Below, piece by piece: positions 1-7,789 of a stretch of 10,852 bases of DNA. The stretch is from Betaproteobacteria bacterium (lineage in GTDB: Bacteria; Pseudomonadota; Gammaproteobacteria; Burkholderiales; SG8-39): NCBI GenBank assembly GCA_019245555.1, contig JAFARH010000048.1:1-10852 (forward strand). Reading direction: 5' to 3'. The position numbers and the translations under genes are program-made. Position 1 is the stretch's first letter; the number at the start of each line of letters is the position of its first letter. The notes below the pieces were generated by a model that saw nothing but the letters and a program-made list of their open reading frames with translations, searched no databases and was not told where the DNA came from.

Positions 1-444
1 GTTCACAGGCGCAGCAGCCGGTTTCGGCGGTGCGGCGGCCGGTTTCGGCGGTGGTGCGGCTGGCTTCGGCGCCGGCGCGGCCGGCTTCGGCGCCGCGCTG
101 AACGAGCTGAAATCAAGGTCGCCGCCTCCGTCGTCAGCCTTCGCCGCGGGTTTGGCGGCCGGCTTCGGCGCGGGCTTCACCGGCGCGGCCGCAGGCTTGG
201 GCGGTGACGCCGCTGCGGCCCCTGCGGAGACCTCGCGGATGAAGCCGTCGGTATCGAGCTTCTTGATCAGCGTCTGGAATGCGGCGTCGAACTGCTTGCC
301 GACCTTCTGTGCGACATCGCCGAGCGTCGCGCGCCCGTCGATCGCGGAGAGCACCGCGCGGTCCGGCCGCTGGAGGAGGCTCGTTTTTCCCGCCGCCTCC
401 TGCACTCCCTTGCCCGACTTCGAGTAAATAGCGGTCGGATTCAT
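1..444 (-). CDS. Partial protein: small N-terminal domain plus Pro/Ala/Lys-rich heptad-repeat tail, function unknown
   Basis: The reading frame opens at ATG 444-442 and is still open at base 1, so only the first 148 residues are present. Residues 1-73 form a compact, ordinary-looking domain beginning MNPTAIYSKSGKGVQE. Its alternating helices (around DRAVLSAIDGRATLGDVAQK and FQTLIKKLDTDGFI) resemble a small winged-helix-like fold. From about residue 74 the protein becomes low-complexity: a loose Pro/Ala/Lys stretch, a short acidic and aromatic patch (DDGGGDLDFSSFS, about 102-114), then four Pro-Lys-Pro-Ala-Ala heptads. The tail is probably a flexible, positively charged linker to a further domain outside the window. 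A GAAGAA lies 3 bases before the start. It follows the oxoprolinase gene by 21 bases and may be cotranscribed, though nothing in it suggests a catabolic role. I have a vague memory of similar N-terminal domains in betaproteobacterial proteins with C-terminal signalling domains, but cannot confirm this. Function unassigned. Confidence 0.7.
   Translation of the reverse strand, partial: MNPTAIYSKSGKGVQEAAGKTSLLQRPDRAVLSAIDGRATLGDVAQKVGKQFDAAFQTLIKKLDTDGFIREVSAGAAAASPPKPAAAPVKPAPKPAAKPAAKADDGGGDLDFSSFSAAPKPAAPAPKPAAPPPKPAAAPPKPAAAPVN
17..100 (-). repeat. Four tandem 21-bp units encoding Pro-Lys-Pro-Ala-Ala heptads
   Basis: Near-identical 21-base units start at 17, 38, 59 and 80 (shared core GCCGGTTTCGGCGGTG in the first two, GCYGGCTTCGGCGCCG in the last two). 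On the minus strand they encode PKPAAPA, PKPAAPP, PKPAAAP and PKPAAAP. Third-base changes differ between the first and last pair, so the array looks like an older duplication drifting under protein-level constraint. Such a repeat is prone to copy-number change. Confidence 0.8.
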
Positions 445-465
445 TATTTCTTCGGCGTAATTATA

Positions 466-3400
466 TTAGCGAGGGGCGCCGTACCCGCCGCCGCCGGGAC
501 TCTCCACCACGAAGATGTCGCCCGCGGCCATCTCCGTCTGATCGAACGGTCCGAGCTCGGTGCGCGTGCCGTTTACGCGCAGCACATAGTTTTGTCCCGG
601 CTGTCCCGGCTCCCCGCCGGCCATGCCGTGCGGGTTCACCAGTCGGTGCCCGCTGAGAATCGCCGCCGTCATCGGCTCGAGAAAACGTACGCGGCGTATC
701 GCACCACTGCCGCCGCGCCAGCGTCCCTTGCCACCTGAGCCGTGGCGGATCTCGAAGCTCTCGAGCCGCACCGGGAAGCGCCATTCGAGCACCTCGGGAT
801 CAGTCAGGCGCGAGTTCGTCATGTGGGTCTGAACGACGTCCGCGCCGTCGAAGCCCGGCCCTGCGCCCGAACCACCGCCCACGGTCTCGTAGTATTGGTA
901 GCGCTGGTTTCCATAGGTGAAGTTGTTCATCGTTCCCTGCGCGGAGGCCATGACGGCGAGCGCTCCATAGAGCGTCTCGGTCAGGCATTGCGATGTCTCC
1001 ACGTTACCCGCGACGACCGCCGCTGGATACTGCGGCTTGAGCATCGAACCGTCAGGAATGATCACGTTCAGCGGCTTCAGGCAGCCCGAGTTGAGCGGAA
1101 TGTCGGCATCGACCAGCGTCCGGAACACATAAAGCACAGCCGCCATGCAGACCGCTGACGGCGCGTTGAAGTTGTTCGTCAGCTGCGCGGAAGTCCCGGC
1201 GAAGTCGATGTTGGCGCTGCGGCGGTCGGCCCCGATCGTGACCTTGACTTTGAGGTGCGCCCCGTTATCCATCGGCAAGTCGAACTCGCCGTCCTTCAGC
1301 ACGCCGATGACGCGCCGCACCGATTCTTCGGCGTTGTCCTGCACGTGCCCCATGTAGGCCTGCACCACGCCCAAGCCGAACTCCTCCACCATTCGATTGA
1401 GCTCCTGCACCCCCTTCTCGTTCGCCGCAATCTGAGCACGCAGGTCGGCGACGTTCTGCTCTACGTTTCTCACCGGATGGCGCCCTGACTTGAGGAGAGC
1501 AATCGTCTCTTTTTCGCGAAAGCGCCCTTCCTCGACCAGGAGGAAGTTGTCGATCAGCACGCCCTCCTCCTCCACCACCTTCGAGTAGGCCGGCATCGAT
1601 CCCGGTGTGATGCCGCCGATGTCGGCATGGTGGCCGCGCGAACCGACGTAAAACAGGATGTCCTTGCCTCGGAACACCGGCGTAATGACGGTTACGTCCG
1701 GCAAATGAGTGCCTCCGTTGTACGGCGCGTTCAGCACGTACACATTGCCCGGCTTGATGCGCCCCGCGTTCTCGCGGATCACCGTCTTGATCGATTCGCT
1801 CATCGAACCCAAATGCACCGGCATGTGCGGCGCGTTTGCGATGAGATTCCCGCTGCCGTCGAAAATCGCGCAGGAAAAGTCGAGCCGCTCCTTGATGTTC
1901 ACCGAGTAGGCCGTGTTCTGGAGGCGCAGGCCCATCTGCTCGGCGATCGACATGAAGAGGTTATTGAATATTTCCAGCCTCACCGGATCCACTTGAGTGC
2001 CAACGGCGGCCGCCGATACGCGCGGCTTCGTCCTCTCGAGCACCAGGTGGTCGAGCTCGGTCAAGGTCGCGCGCCACTCCGGCTCGATCACCGTGGTGGC
2101 ATTCGCCTCGGCGATGATCGCCGGACCTTCTATGTTCTGTCCGACTCCGAGTTCCTCCCGCCGATAAAGCGGCGCCTCGCACCATTTGCCAGCGGTGAAC
2201 ATGCGCACCCTATGCACCGCAGGTGCAGCCTTCTTGCGCCGAGCGGCCTGCTCCTTCGGTGCATCGCCGGGCGCGATCGCTTCTACCGAGATCGCCTCGG
2301 CGACGAGCGCACGTCCCGGCATGAGGAAGGAGAACTGCTTTCGGTAGGCATCCTCGAACTCCGCGAGCATCTGCGCATGCTCGGCGAGCTTCACCGGGAG
2401 CGCAGTGTCGGTACCGTCGTACTTCAGGTGCACGCGCTTCTCCACGCGAATTCGCTGCTCGGGGACGCCCTGCTTTACCAGTTCCCTCTGTGCCGCCGAC
2501 GCTAGTTCCGCGGCCGCTTGCTCGAGTGGACGCGTGTCGTCCAGCTTCATCTCCACTGCCCGCTCGCGCATCGCGGTCTGATCGGCAAGTCCCATCCCGT
2601 AGGCGGAGAGAACCCCTGCGTGCGGATGGATGAAGACGCGCGTCATGCCGAGCGCGTCGGCCACGAGGCACGCATGCTGGCCGGCAGCACCGCCAAAACA
2701 GCAGAGCGTGTACCGCGTGACGTCGTGGCCGCGCTGCACCGAGATGTGCTTGATCGCGTTTGCCATGTTGCCGACCGCGATCTGGACGAAGCCCTCGGCG
2801 ATCTGCTCCACGCTTCGGCCGTCTTTGATCTCCCGCGCCAGGTCAGCGAACTTGGCGCGCACCACCTCGGCATCCAGCGCCTGGTCACCGCCCGGGCCGA
2901 ACACATGCGGGAAGAAATCCGGCTGGATCTTGCCGAGCATCACATTCGCATCGGTAACCGCAAGAGGTCCTCCGCGCCGATAGCTCGCCGGGCCCGGATT
3001 CGCGCCGGCCGAGTCCGGTCCGACGCGATAGCGCGCGCCGTCGTAGTGGAGGATCGAACCGCCGCCCGCGGCGACGGTGTGGATTGACATCATCGGTGCG
3101 CGCATGCGCACGCCTGCTACTAGCGTCTCGAATTCGCGCTCGAAGACGCCGGCATAGTGCGACACGTCGGTCGACGTGCCGCCCATGTCGAAGCCGATGA
3201 TGCGATCGAAGCCGGCCATCTCGGAAGTTCGTGCCGCGCCGACGATGCCGCCGGCCGGGCCAGAGAGGATTGCGTCCTTTCCCTGGAAGCGCCTCGCATC
3301 CGTCAGGCCGCCATTCGATTGCATGAAGAAAAGGCGCACTCCGTCGAGCTCCGAAGCCACCTGGCTCACATAGCGCCCGAGAATCGGCGAGAGGTACGCG

Positions 3401-4032
3401 TCGACCACGGTGGTATCGCCTCGACCGACCAGCTTCATCAGCGGGCTTACGCGGTGCGACACCGAGATCTGCGTGAAGCCGACCTCCTTCGCCAGTTCCG
3501 CGACCTTGCTTTCATGTTCGGTGAATCGATAGCCATGCATGAACACGATCGCGATGGATCGAAATCCCTCCGCGAACGCTGCCCGCAGATCGGCACGTGC
3601 CTTGTCGACGTTGAGCGGCAGCACCATCTCGCCGCGCGCACCGACTCGCTCCTCCACCTCCACCACCTTCGAATAGAGCATCTCAGGAAGCACGATGTGG
3701 CGATCGAACAATCGCGGCCGGTTCTGGTACGCAATACGAAGCGCATCCCGGAATCCACGCGTAATGAAGAGCACCGTCCGGTCGCCCTTGCGTTCGAGAA
3801 GCGCATTGGTGGCAACAGTAGTCCCCATCTTCACCGCGTCGACCTGGCTACCCGGGATCGGCGCGCAGTCGGCGACGCCGAGGAGATGCCGGATGCCCGC
3901 GAGCGCGGCGTCGGGATAGCGCTCCGGATTCTCCGACAGGAGCTTGTGCGTGACGATGCCACCGTCCGGCCGACGTGCCACGACATCCGTAAAAGTGCCG
4001 CCGCGATCGATCCAGAACTGCCAGCCCCTCAC
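466..4032 (-). CDS. Fused HyuA-HyuB ATP-dependent 5-oxoprolinase / hydantoinase family protein
   Basis: This 1188-residue protein matches the one-chain bacterial and eukaryotic 5-oxoprolinases (about 1200-1290 residues), cytoplasmic enzymes that open 5-oxo-L-proline to L-glutamate with ATP hydrolysis; N-methylhydantoinases are close relatives. The HyuA half (about 4-660) carries the phosphate-binding IDRGGTFTDVVA (8-19), KMGTTVATNALLERKG (68-83), GFDMGGTSTDVSHYAG (280-295), TVAAGGGSI (319-327) and the glycine-rich CCFGGAAGQHA (444-454). After a short linker the HyuB half (about 680-1185) begins VDPVRLEIFNNLFMSIAEQM, contains NAPYNGGTHLPD and SRGHHADIGG, and ends with the family's glycine run GGGGYG. 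Start chosen: GTG 4032-4030, which overlaps the TGA of the upstream hydrolase gene (GTGA) with GAGAAAG 8 bases before it. The frame stays open up to 4377, but that stretch is only antisense-like extension inside the hydrolase gene. All recognisable motifs are present, so it looks functional. Substrate is open: 5-oxoproline, a hydantoin or another lactam. Confidence 0.93.
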   Translation of the reverse strand: MRGWQFWIDRGGTFTDVVARRPDGGIVTHKLLSENPERYPDAALAGIRHLLGVADCAPIPGSQVDAVKMGTTVATNALLERKGDRTVLFITRGFRDALRIAYQNRPRLFDRHIVLPEMLYSKVVEVEERVGARGEMVLPLNVDKARADLRAAFAEGFRSIAIVFMHGYRFTEHESKVAELAKEVGFTQISVSHRVSPLMKLVGRGDTTVVDAYLSPILGRYVSQVASELDGVRLFFMQSNGGLTDARRFQGKDAILSGPAGGIVGAARTSEMAGFDRIIGFDMGGTSTDVSHYAGVFEREFETLVAGVRMRAPMMSIHTVAAGGGSILHYDGARYRVGPDSAGANPGPASYRRGGPLAVTDANVMLGKIQPDFFPHVFGPGGDQALDAEVVRAKFADLAREIKDGRSVEQIAEGFVQIAVGNMANAIKHISVQRGHDVTRYTLCCFGGAAGQHACLVADALGMTRVFIHPHAGVLSAYGMGLADQTAMRERAVEMKLDDTRPLEQAAAELASAAQRELVKQGVPEQRIRVEKRVHLKYDGTDTALPVKLAEHAQMLAEFEDAYRKQFSFLMPGRALVAEAISVEAIAPGDAPKEQAARRKKAAPAVHRVRMFTAGKWCEAPLYRREELGVGQNIEGPAIIAEANATTVIEPEWRATLTELDHLVLERTKPRVSAAAVGTQVDPVRLEIFNNLFMSIAEQMGLRLQNTAYSVNIKERLDFSCAIFDGSGNLIANAPHMPVHLGSMSESIKTVIRENAGRIKPGNVYVLNAPYNGGTHLPDVTVITPVFRGKDILFYVGSRGHHADIGGITPGSMPAYSKVVEEEGVLIDNFLLVEEGRFREKETIALLKSGRHPVRNVEQNVADLRAQIAANEKGVQELNRMVEEFGLGVVQAYMGHVQDNAEESVRRVIGVLKDGEFDLPMDNGAHLKVKVTIGADRRSANIDFAGTSAQLTNNFNAPSAVCMAAVLYVFRTLVDADIPLNSGCLKPLNVIIPDGSMLKPQYPAAVVAGNVETSQCLTETLYGALAVMASAQGTMNNFTYGNQRYQYYETVGGGSGAGPGFDGADVVQTHMTNSRLTDPEVLEWRFPVRLESFEIRHGSGGKGRWRGGSGAIRRVRFLEPMTAAILSGHRLVNPHGMAGGEPGQPGQNYVLRVNGTRTELGPFDQTEMAAGDIFVVESPGGGGYGAPR

Positions 4033-5114
4033 GAGAACTGCTTTCTCAGCTGAGCGACGGCTCGCAGGGTAAGTCCGATGCGGGATGCATCCAGAGGCGC
4101 CGCTTGCGAAGAGAGCTTGGCGATGACGAGCTCGCGTCGGCGATCGATGAAAAGGTTCTGTCCATGAATGCCGAGTCCGAAAACAAGCGGTGAGCCGCCC
4201 GCATGGAGCACGTACCACTGGCTGCGGTAATGCATGTGCTGCCCGGGAAAGTAACCGACGAAGCTGCCGTTGTCCCAGGCCGCGCGGTCGCCGTTTTTCT
4301 CGATGTCCTCGATCCAGCCGGAAGGATGCTCGCTCATCCAAAGACCCACTCGCGCGAGGTCGCGGGTGGTCACGCACATACCTCCCGCGCAGCGCGGCGC
4401 GCCGAGGCGATCCACCGTGATATAGGCGCTCCGCTCCGCACCCATCGCTTTCCAGACGTGCTCGCTCATCAGCTCGGCGTAGCGACGGCCGGTCGCCCGC
4501 TCGATCACCCAGCCGAGCAGGTCGCTATTCGTCGATATGTAATGGAAGCGGCCGCCATGCGGGCCGTCGCGCTCGGTGAGCACCCTGTAGAACGAGTGCA
4601 GGTCGCCAGCCGCCTCGCCGGGGCCAAGGGCGTTCCAGCCCGTCGCCTTGCGGTATTCCACGATCGGCCCGGAGGTGGCGAGATAGTCCTCCTCGAACTT
4701 CACGCCCGCCCGCATATCGAGCAGGTTCCGCACGCTCGCGCCGGCATATGCGGTGTCGCGCATCTCCGGAACGAAATCGGTGATCGGACGCTCGGCTTCG
4801 ATGTCGAGCGACCCGAAGAGGAGGCCCATCATCGATTTCGACACCGACATCAGGATGTGCGGCGTCTCGGGCGTCATGCCGTTGCCGTAGTGCTCGGCAA
4901 CGACGCGCCCGCGATGAAGAACGACAAATCCGTCGGTGTCCGTCTCGGCGTGCAGCTCCCCGAGGTCGATCGACTGCCTTTCGACGGGCAACTCGCGCAC
5001 GCGACCCGGATCGTTCGGAATGTCGGCGGTCGGAATGAGCTCGCGCACATGCTGGAATCCCCAGCGGCTGAATGGCGCTGCTCGCCAGTTCGCTAGCGTG
5101 ACGTGCTGGTTCAT
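4029..5114 (-). CDS. NylB/EstB-like serine hydrolase (class C beta-lactamase fold)
   Basis: The 361-residue product belongs to the beta-lactamase-related family that includes 6-aminohexanoate-dimer hydrolase (NylB) and EstB esterases. The S-x-x-K nucleophile motif is S90-V-S-K93, preceded by HIL and followed by a hydrophobic helix. The tyrosine motif is Y192 in FHYISTNSDLLGW, close to the NylB-type form. The third active-site strand is the GIHGQ at 315-319, which takes the place of the KTG of true beta-lactamases. There is no signal peptide, so it is probably cytoplasmic, unlike resistance beta-lactamases; an amidase or esterase role is more likely than antibiotic resistance. It is first in the minus-strand operon and its TGA overlaps the GTG of the oxoprolinase gene, which implies coupled translation and linked function. 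No clear Shine-Dalgarno is visible before ATG 5114, and one arm of a 10-bp inverted repeat covers this start codon. Bond specificity (amide versus ester) cannot be read from sequence. Confidence 0.9.
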   Translation of the reverse strand: MNQHVTLANWRAAPFSRWGFQHVRELIPTADIPNDPGRVRELPVERQSIDLGELHAETDTDGFVVLHRGRVVAEHYGNGMTPETPHILMSVSKSMMGLLFGSLDIEAERPITDFVPEMRDTAYAGASVRNLLDMRAGVKFEEDYLATSGPIVEYRKATGWNALGPGEAAGDLHSFYRVLTERDGPHGGRFHYISTNSDLLGWVIERATGRRYAELMSEHVWKAMGAERSAYITVDRLGAPRCAGGMCVTTRDLARVGLWMSEHPSGWIEDIEKNGDRAAWDNGSFVGYFPGQHMHYRSQWYVLHAGGSPLVFGLGIHGQNLFIDRRRELVIAKLSSQAAPLDASRIGLTLRAVAQLRKQFS

Positions 5115-5142
5115 TAGAATCGAATGCTAGCTTGAACCAGCA
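5104..5142. promoter_or_regulatory. Perfect 10-bp inverted repeat between the divergent operons, candidate operator
   Basis: TGCTGGTTCA at 5104-5113 and its exact reverse complement TGAACCAGCA at 5133-5142 are separated by 19 bases. The symmetry centre is near 5123, inside the 42-base divergent spacer (5115-5156), and the left arm includes the hydrolase start codon. A second, shorter symmetric pair, TCGAAT (5120-5125) and ATTCGA (5149-5154), is interleaved with it. Arm length and position suit a dimeric regulator controlling both operons, but no regulator gene is in the window and no convincing -35/-10 pair stands out. The left arm also encodes the first hydrolase residues, so part of the match could be chance. 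Confidence 0.45.
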
Positions 5143-5156
5143 GCGAAAATTCGAAC

Positions 5157-6248
5157 GTGGATCGCGTTGACGCCGTAGTAGTCGGCGCGGGCGTCGTCGG
5201 CCTCGCGACCGCGCGCGAGCTCGCGATGTCCGGGCGCGAAGTCGTGATCCTCGACGCCGAGGATGCGATCGGCACGCATACCAGCTCGCGCAATTCCGAA
5301 GTGATCCACGCTGGCATCTACTACCCCAAGGGCTCGCTCAAGGCGCGCGCCTGCGTCGAAGGCAAGCATCTGCTCTACGACTACTGCGCCACCCACGGCG
5401 TCCCGCATCGCCGCTGCGGGAAGTTGATTGTCGCGACGAGCGAGCCCCAGCTCAAGGAGTTGGAGGGCATCCGCGCGAAGGCGCACGCGAATGGCGTCCC
5501 CGACGTCGATTGGATCCATAAAGACCACGTTGCGCGGATGGAGCCCGAGCTTTTCTTCATGGGCGCGCTGCATTCCCCATCGACCGGCATCATCGACAGC
5601 CATTCGCTGATGCTCGCGTACCTCGGCGACGCTGAAGACCACGGTGCGATGCTCGCGCTCAAGACACCGGTCCTCGGCGGCGAGGTCGACACCGGCGGCA
5701 TCGTGCTGCACACGAGCGAGATGACGCTGAAGACCTCGATCCTCGTGAATAGCGCCGGCCTGCGCGCGCCGACGGTAGCGAAGTCGATCGAAGGCTATCC
5801 AGCGGAGATGGCGCCCGGCGAGTTCTATGCGAAGGGAAACTACTACTCGCTCACACGCCGCTCGCCTTTCTCGCGCCTCGTATATCCGGTGCCCGAGCCC
5901 GGCGGCCTTGGCGTGCATGTCACGCTCGACATGGCCGGACAGGCACGCTTCGGCCCCGACGTAGAATGGGTGGACCGCATCAACTACGACGTGGATCCGA
6001 AGCGCGCAGAGCGCTTCTATGCGGCGATCCGGCGCTACTGGCCCGGGCTTCCGGACGGCGCACTCTCGCCTGGCTATGCCGGCATTCGCCCGAAGACCGC
6101 GGGACCGAAGGATCCGGCGCCCGACTTCGAAATCCAGGGCCCGAAGAAGCACGGCATTCCCGGCCTCGTTCAGCTCTTCGGCATCGAGTCGCCCGGCCTC
6201 ACGGCGAGCCTCGCGCTCGCGCGGATCGTGCGAGAAGAACTAGGCTAA
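5157..6248 (+). CDS. FAD-dependent oxidoreductase, L-2-hydroxyglutarate dehydrogenase (LhgO/L2HGDH)-like
   Basis: A 363-residue DAO-superfamily flavoprotein. The N-terminal Rossmann motif is [16 protein letters not shown] with G10, G12 and G15, followed by the acidic D33 at the end of the second strand that usually contacts the FAD adenosine ribose. The stretch [18 protein letters not shown] (42-59), then CGKLIVA and [12 protein letters not shown], are close to the L2HGDH/LhgO pattern, in which L-2-hydroxyglutarate is oxidised to 2-oxoglutarate. The C-terminal GYAGIRPKT and [17 protein letters not shown] complete the FAD domain. The start is GTG 5157 because the Rossmann strand begins four residues later; no strong ribosome site precedes it. 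It leads the plus-strand operon, 38 bases ahead of dctP. Other members of the family oxidise glycine, sarcosine or other 2-hydroxy or 2-amino acids, so the exact substrate is an inference, strengthened slightly by the neighbouring oxoprolinase, whose family product is glutamate. Confidence 0.88.
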   Translation: MDRVDAVVVGAGVVGLATARELAMSGREVVILDAEDAIGTHTSSRNSEVIHAGIYYPKGSLKARACVEGKHLLYDYCATHGVPHRRCGKLIVATSEPQLKELEGIRAKAHANGVPDVDWIHKDHVARMEPELFFMGALHSPSTGIIDSHSLMLAYLGDAEDHGAMLALKTPVLGGEVDTGGIVLHTSEMTLKTSILVNSAGLRAPTVAKSIEGYPAEMAPGEFYAKGNYYSLTRRSPFSRLVYPVPEPGGLGVHVTLDMAGQARFGPDVEWVDRINYDVDPKRAERFYAAIRRYWPGLPDGALSPGYAGIRPKTAGPKDPAPDFEIQGPKKHGIPGLVQLFGIESPGLTASLALARIVREELG

Positions 6249-6277
6249 GATTTCACGCCAATAGTAGAAACTCAGAC

Positions 6278-6284
6278 GGGGGAG
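6278..6284 (+). promoter_or_regulatory. Strong ribosome binding site for dctP
   Basis: The purine run GGGGGAG ends two bases before ATG 6287 and fixes this start over the longer open frame that extends back to 5966 inside the oxidoreductase gene. It is the clearest Shine-Dalgarno in the window, consistent with high synthesis of a periplasmic binding protein. Confidence 0.75.
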
Positions 6285-6286
6285 AC

Positions 6287-7252
6287 ATGAGCCGAACAAT
6301 CATTGCCGTTGCGGTTGCTGCGTTCGCCGGCGCCGCATCAGCACAAACCAAGTGGGACATGCCGACGCCCTATTCCGACGGCGAGTTCCACACGCGCAAC
6401 GTGAAGCAATTCGCCGAGGATGTGAAGAAGGACACGGGCGGTGCACTTGAAATCACCGTGCACTCCAACCAATCGCTCATCAAGCATGCCGACGTGCTGC
6501 GCGCGGTCTCGACCGGCCAGGTGAACATCGCCGAATTCCTACTCGGCCAGTTCGCGAACGAAGATCCGGTTTTTGCCGCCGACAACGTGCCTTTCGTCGC
6601 ACCGGGCTATGACAACGCCTGGAAGTTCTATCAGGCGCAGAAGCCCGTGCTCGAGAAGAAGCTGCAAGGCCGCGGCGTGAAGCTCCTTTATGCAGTGGCC
6701 TGGCCGGGGCAAGGCTTCTATACGAAGGATCCGCTGAAATCGGTCGGAGACCTCAAGGGCGCGAAGATGCGGACGTATAGCCCCCTCACCTCGCGCCTTG
6801 CCGAGCTCCTCGGTGCGACCAGCCTCCAGGTGCAGGTGACCGATGTGCCGCAGATGTTCGCCACCGGCGCCATGACCACCATGGTGACGTCCTCGGCGAC
6901 CGGTACTGCCACCAAGGCGTGGGAATTCGTCAAGAACTACTACAAGACGAATGCCTGGAATCCGAAGAACGTAGTGGTCGTCAACCAGCGCGCGTTCAGC
7001 GCTCTGCCGAAGAACGCGCAGGACGGCCTGCTCAAGGCGGCCGCCGCCGCCGAGCCGCGCGGCTGGGAAATGTCGAAGGAGCGCGAGAAGGAAGGCGACG
7101 AGACGCTGGCGAAGAACGGCATGACGGTCGCGGACGCGAGCCCCGAGCTGCGCAGCGCCTTGGCCAAGATCGGCGACCAGATGGCCGGCGAATGGGAAAA
7201 ATCCGCCGGCGCCGACGGCCAGGCGATCCTTAAAGCCTATAAAGCAAAATAA
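6287..7252 (+). CDS. dctP: TRAP transporter substrate-binding protein, DctP family
   Basis: A 321-residue periplasmic solute receptor that captures an organic anion and hands it to the DctQM membrane complex. The N-terminus (MSRTIIAVAVAAFAGAASAQ) is a typical Sec signal peptide with predicted cleavage after ASA at 17-19. The mature protein shows the DctP pattern: an early KQFAEDVKKDTGGALEI helix-strand, SLIKHADVLRAVSTGQVNIAE, then DLKGAKMRTYSP, where R162 occupies the family's conserved arginine that salt-bridges the ligand carboxylate. The later VTDVPQMFATGAMTTM segment forms the second half of the ligand cleft. It sits between the flavoenzyme gene (38 bases upstream) and dctQ (3 bases downstream), so the three are almost certainly cotranscribed. 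The arginine suggests a carboxylated substrate; which one is not deducible. Confidence 0.94.
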   Translation: MSRTIIAVAVAAFAGAASAQTKWDMPTPYSDGEFHTRNVKQFAEDVKKDTGGALEITVHSNQSLIKHADVLRAVSTGQVNIAEFLLGQFANEDPVFAADNVPFVAPGYDNAWKFYQAQKPVLEKKLQGRGVKLLYAVAWPGQGFYTKDPLKSVGDLKGAKMRTYSPLTSRLAELLGATSLQVQVTDVPQMFATGAMTTMVTSSATGTATKAWEFVKNYYKTNAWNPKNVVVVNQRAFSALPKNAQDGLLKAAAAAEPRGWEMSKEREKEGDETLAKNGMTVADASPELRSALAKIGDQMAGEWEKSAGADGQAILKAYKAK

Positions 7253-7255
7253 GGT

Positions 7256-7789
7256 ATGAGGCGGTTCCTCGACCGCCTCTACGACGGCGCCGGCGTAGCG
7301 GCCGCGGTCGCCATGGTGGCGATCTGCGTGCTGATGCTCGCGGAAGCCGCGGGTCGCGAGGTCGGTCTGCCGATCCAGGGCGCCGACGACATAGTCGCAT
7401 GGCTCTGCGCCGCGTGCGCCTTCCTCGCGCTGGGGCATACGTTCCGTAATGGCGACCTGGTCCGGGTCGGCGTCTTCCTCGATCACCTGTCCGGTCGAAC
7501 GCGCTGGTACGCCGAAATCTGGGCCCTCGGTGTCACGGCCCTTTTTACGGTCTACATGCTCTGGGCGTGCACGAAGTTCGTGTATGACAGCTACGTCTTC
7601 AACGAAGTCGCGCAGGGCCTTATCCGTGCGCCGATCTGGATTCCGCAGCTTTCGCTGGTGGTCGGCATCGCGATCTTCCTCGTCGCCGTGATCGATGAGC
7701 TGGCCACCGTCCTGCGCAAGGAGAAGCCCAGCTACCAGCGCGCAGAAGAAGCCCGCGCCGCAGCGGGCGACTTCTCGGAGAAGCTGTGA
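7256..7789 (+). CDS. dctQ: TRAP transporter small membrane subunit, DctQ family
   Basis: A 177-residue inner-membrane protein with four hydrophobic segments at about 11-31, 43-63, 86-106 and 130-148, the normal size and topology for DctQ. The loop after the second segment, LGHTFRNGDLVRVGVFLD, is the family signature region. The C-terminus is a charged, alanine-rich cytoplasmic tail of about 25 residues. It starts 3 bases after the dctP stop, with AAGG so close to the ATG that independent initiation looks poor and coupling to dctP is likely. Its TGA overlaps the GTG of dctM. Confidence 0.92.
   Translation: MRRFLDRLYDGAGVAAAVAMVAICVLMLAEAAGREVGLPIQGADDIVAWLCAACAFLALGHTFRNGDLVRVGVFLDHLSGRTRWYAEIWALGVTALFTVYMLWACTKFVYDSYVFNEVAQGLIRAPIWIPQLSLVVGIAIFLVAVIDELATVLRKEKPSYQRAEEARAAAGDFSEKL

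Noticed and set aside
460..465. Perfect TATAAT (minus strand) between the oxoprolinase stop and the next start
   Set aside because: No TTGACA-like element lies 16-18 bases upstream, and the spacer is only 21 bases, so a start site would nearly coincide with the ATG. A chance AT-rich gap is more likely, though a leaderless promoter is not excluded.
4033..4377. In-frame upstream extension of the oxoprolinase to an ATG at 4377
   Set aside because: The added 115 residues are Arg/His/Pro-rich and lie wholly inside the serine hydrolase gene in another frame. The conserved DRGGTFTDV begins a few residues after the GTGA-coupled start at 4032, as in the family.
1627..5096. Several plus-strand open frames (1627-2505, 2518-3087, 3157-4053, 4203-5096) opposite the oxoprolinase and hydrolase
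   Set aside because: All are antisense to genes with strong motifs and carry the biased composition of GC-rich shadows. None has a recognisable domain or a good ribosome site.
4029..5114. Serine hydrolase as an antibiotic-resistance beta-lactamase
   Set aside because: There is no signal peptide, the third motif is GIHGQ instead of KTG, and the tyrosine region is NylB-like; the operon context is metabolic.
5127..6152. Long minus-strand open frame of 341 codons opposite the flavoenzyme
   Set aside because: The translation is Arg/His/Ala-rich without any family motif, typical of antisense frames in GC-rich DNA. The plus-strand protein is clearly conserved.
5966..6286. In-frame upstream extension of DctP into the flavoenzyme gene
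   Set aside because: It would bury the signal peptide inside the protein. The Shine-Dalgarno and ATG at 6287 fit a secreted binding protein exactly.
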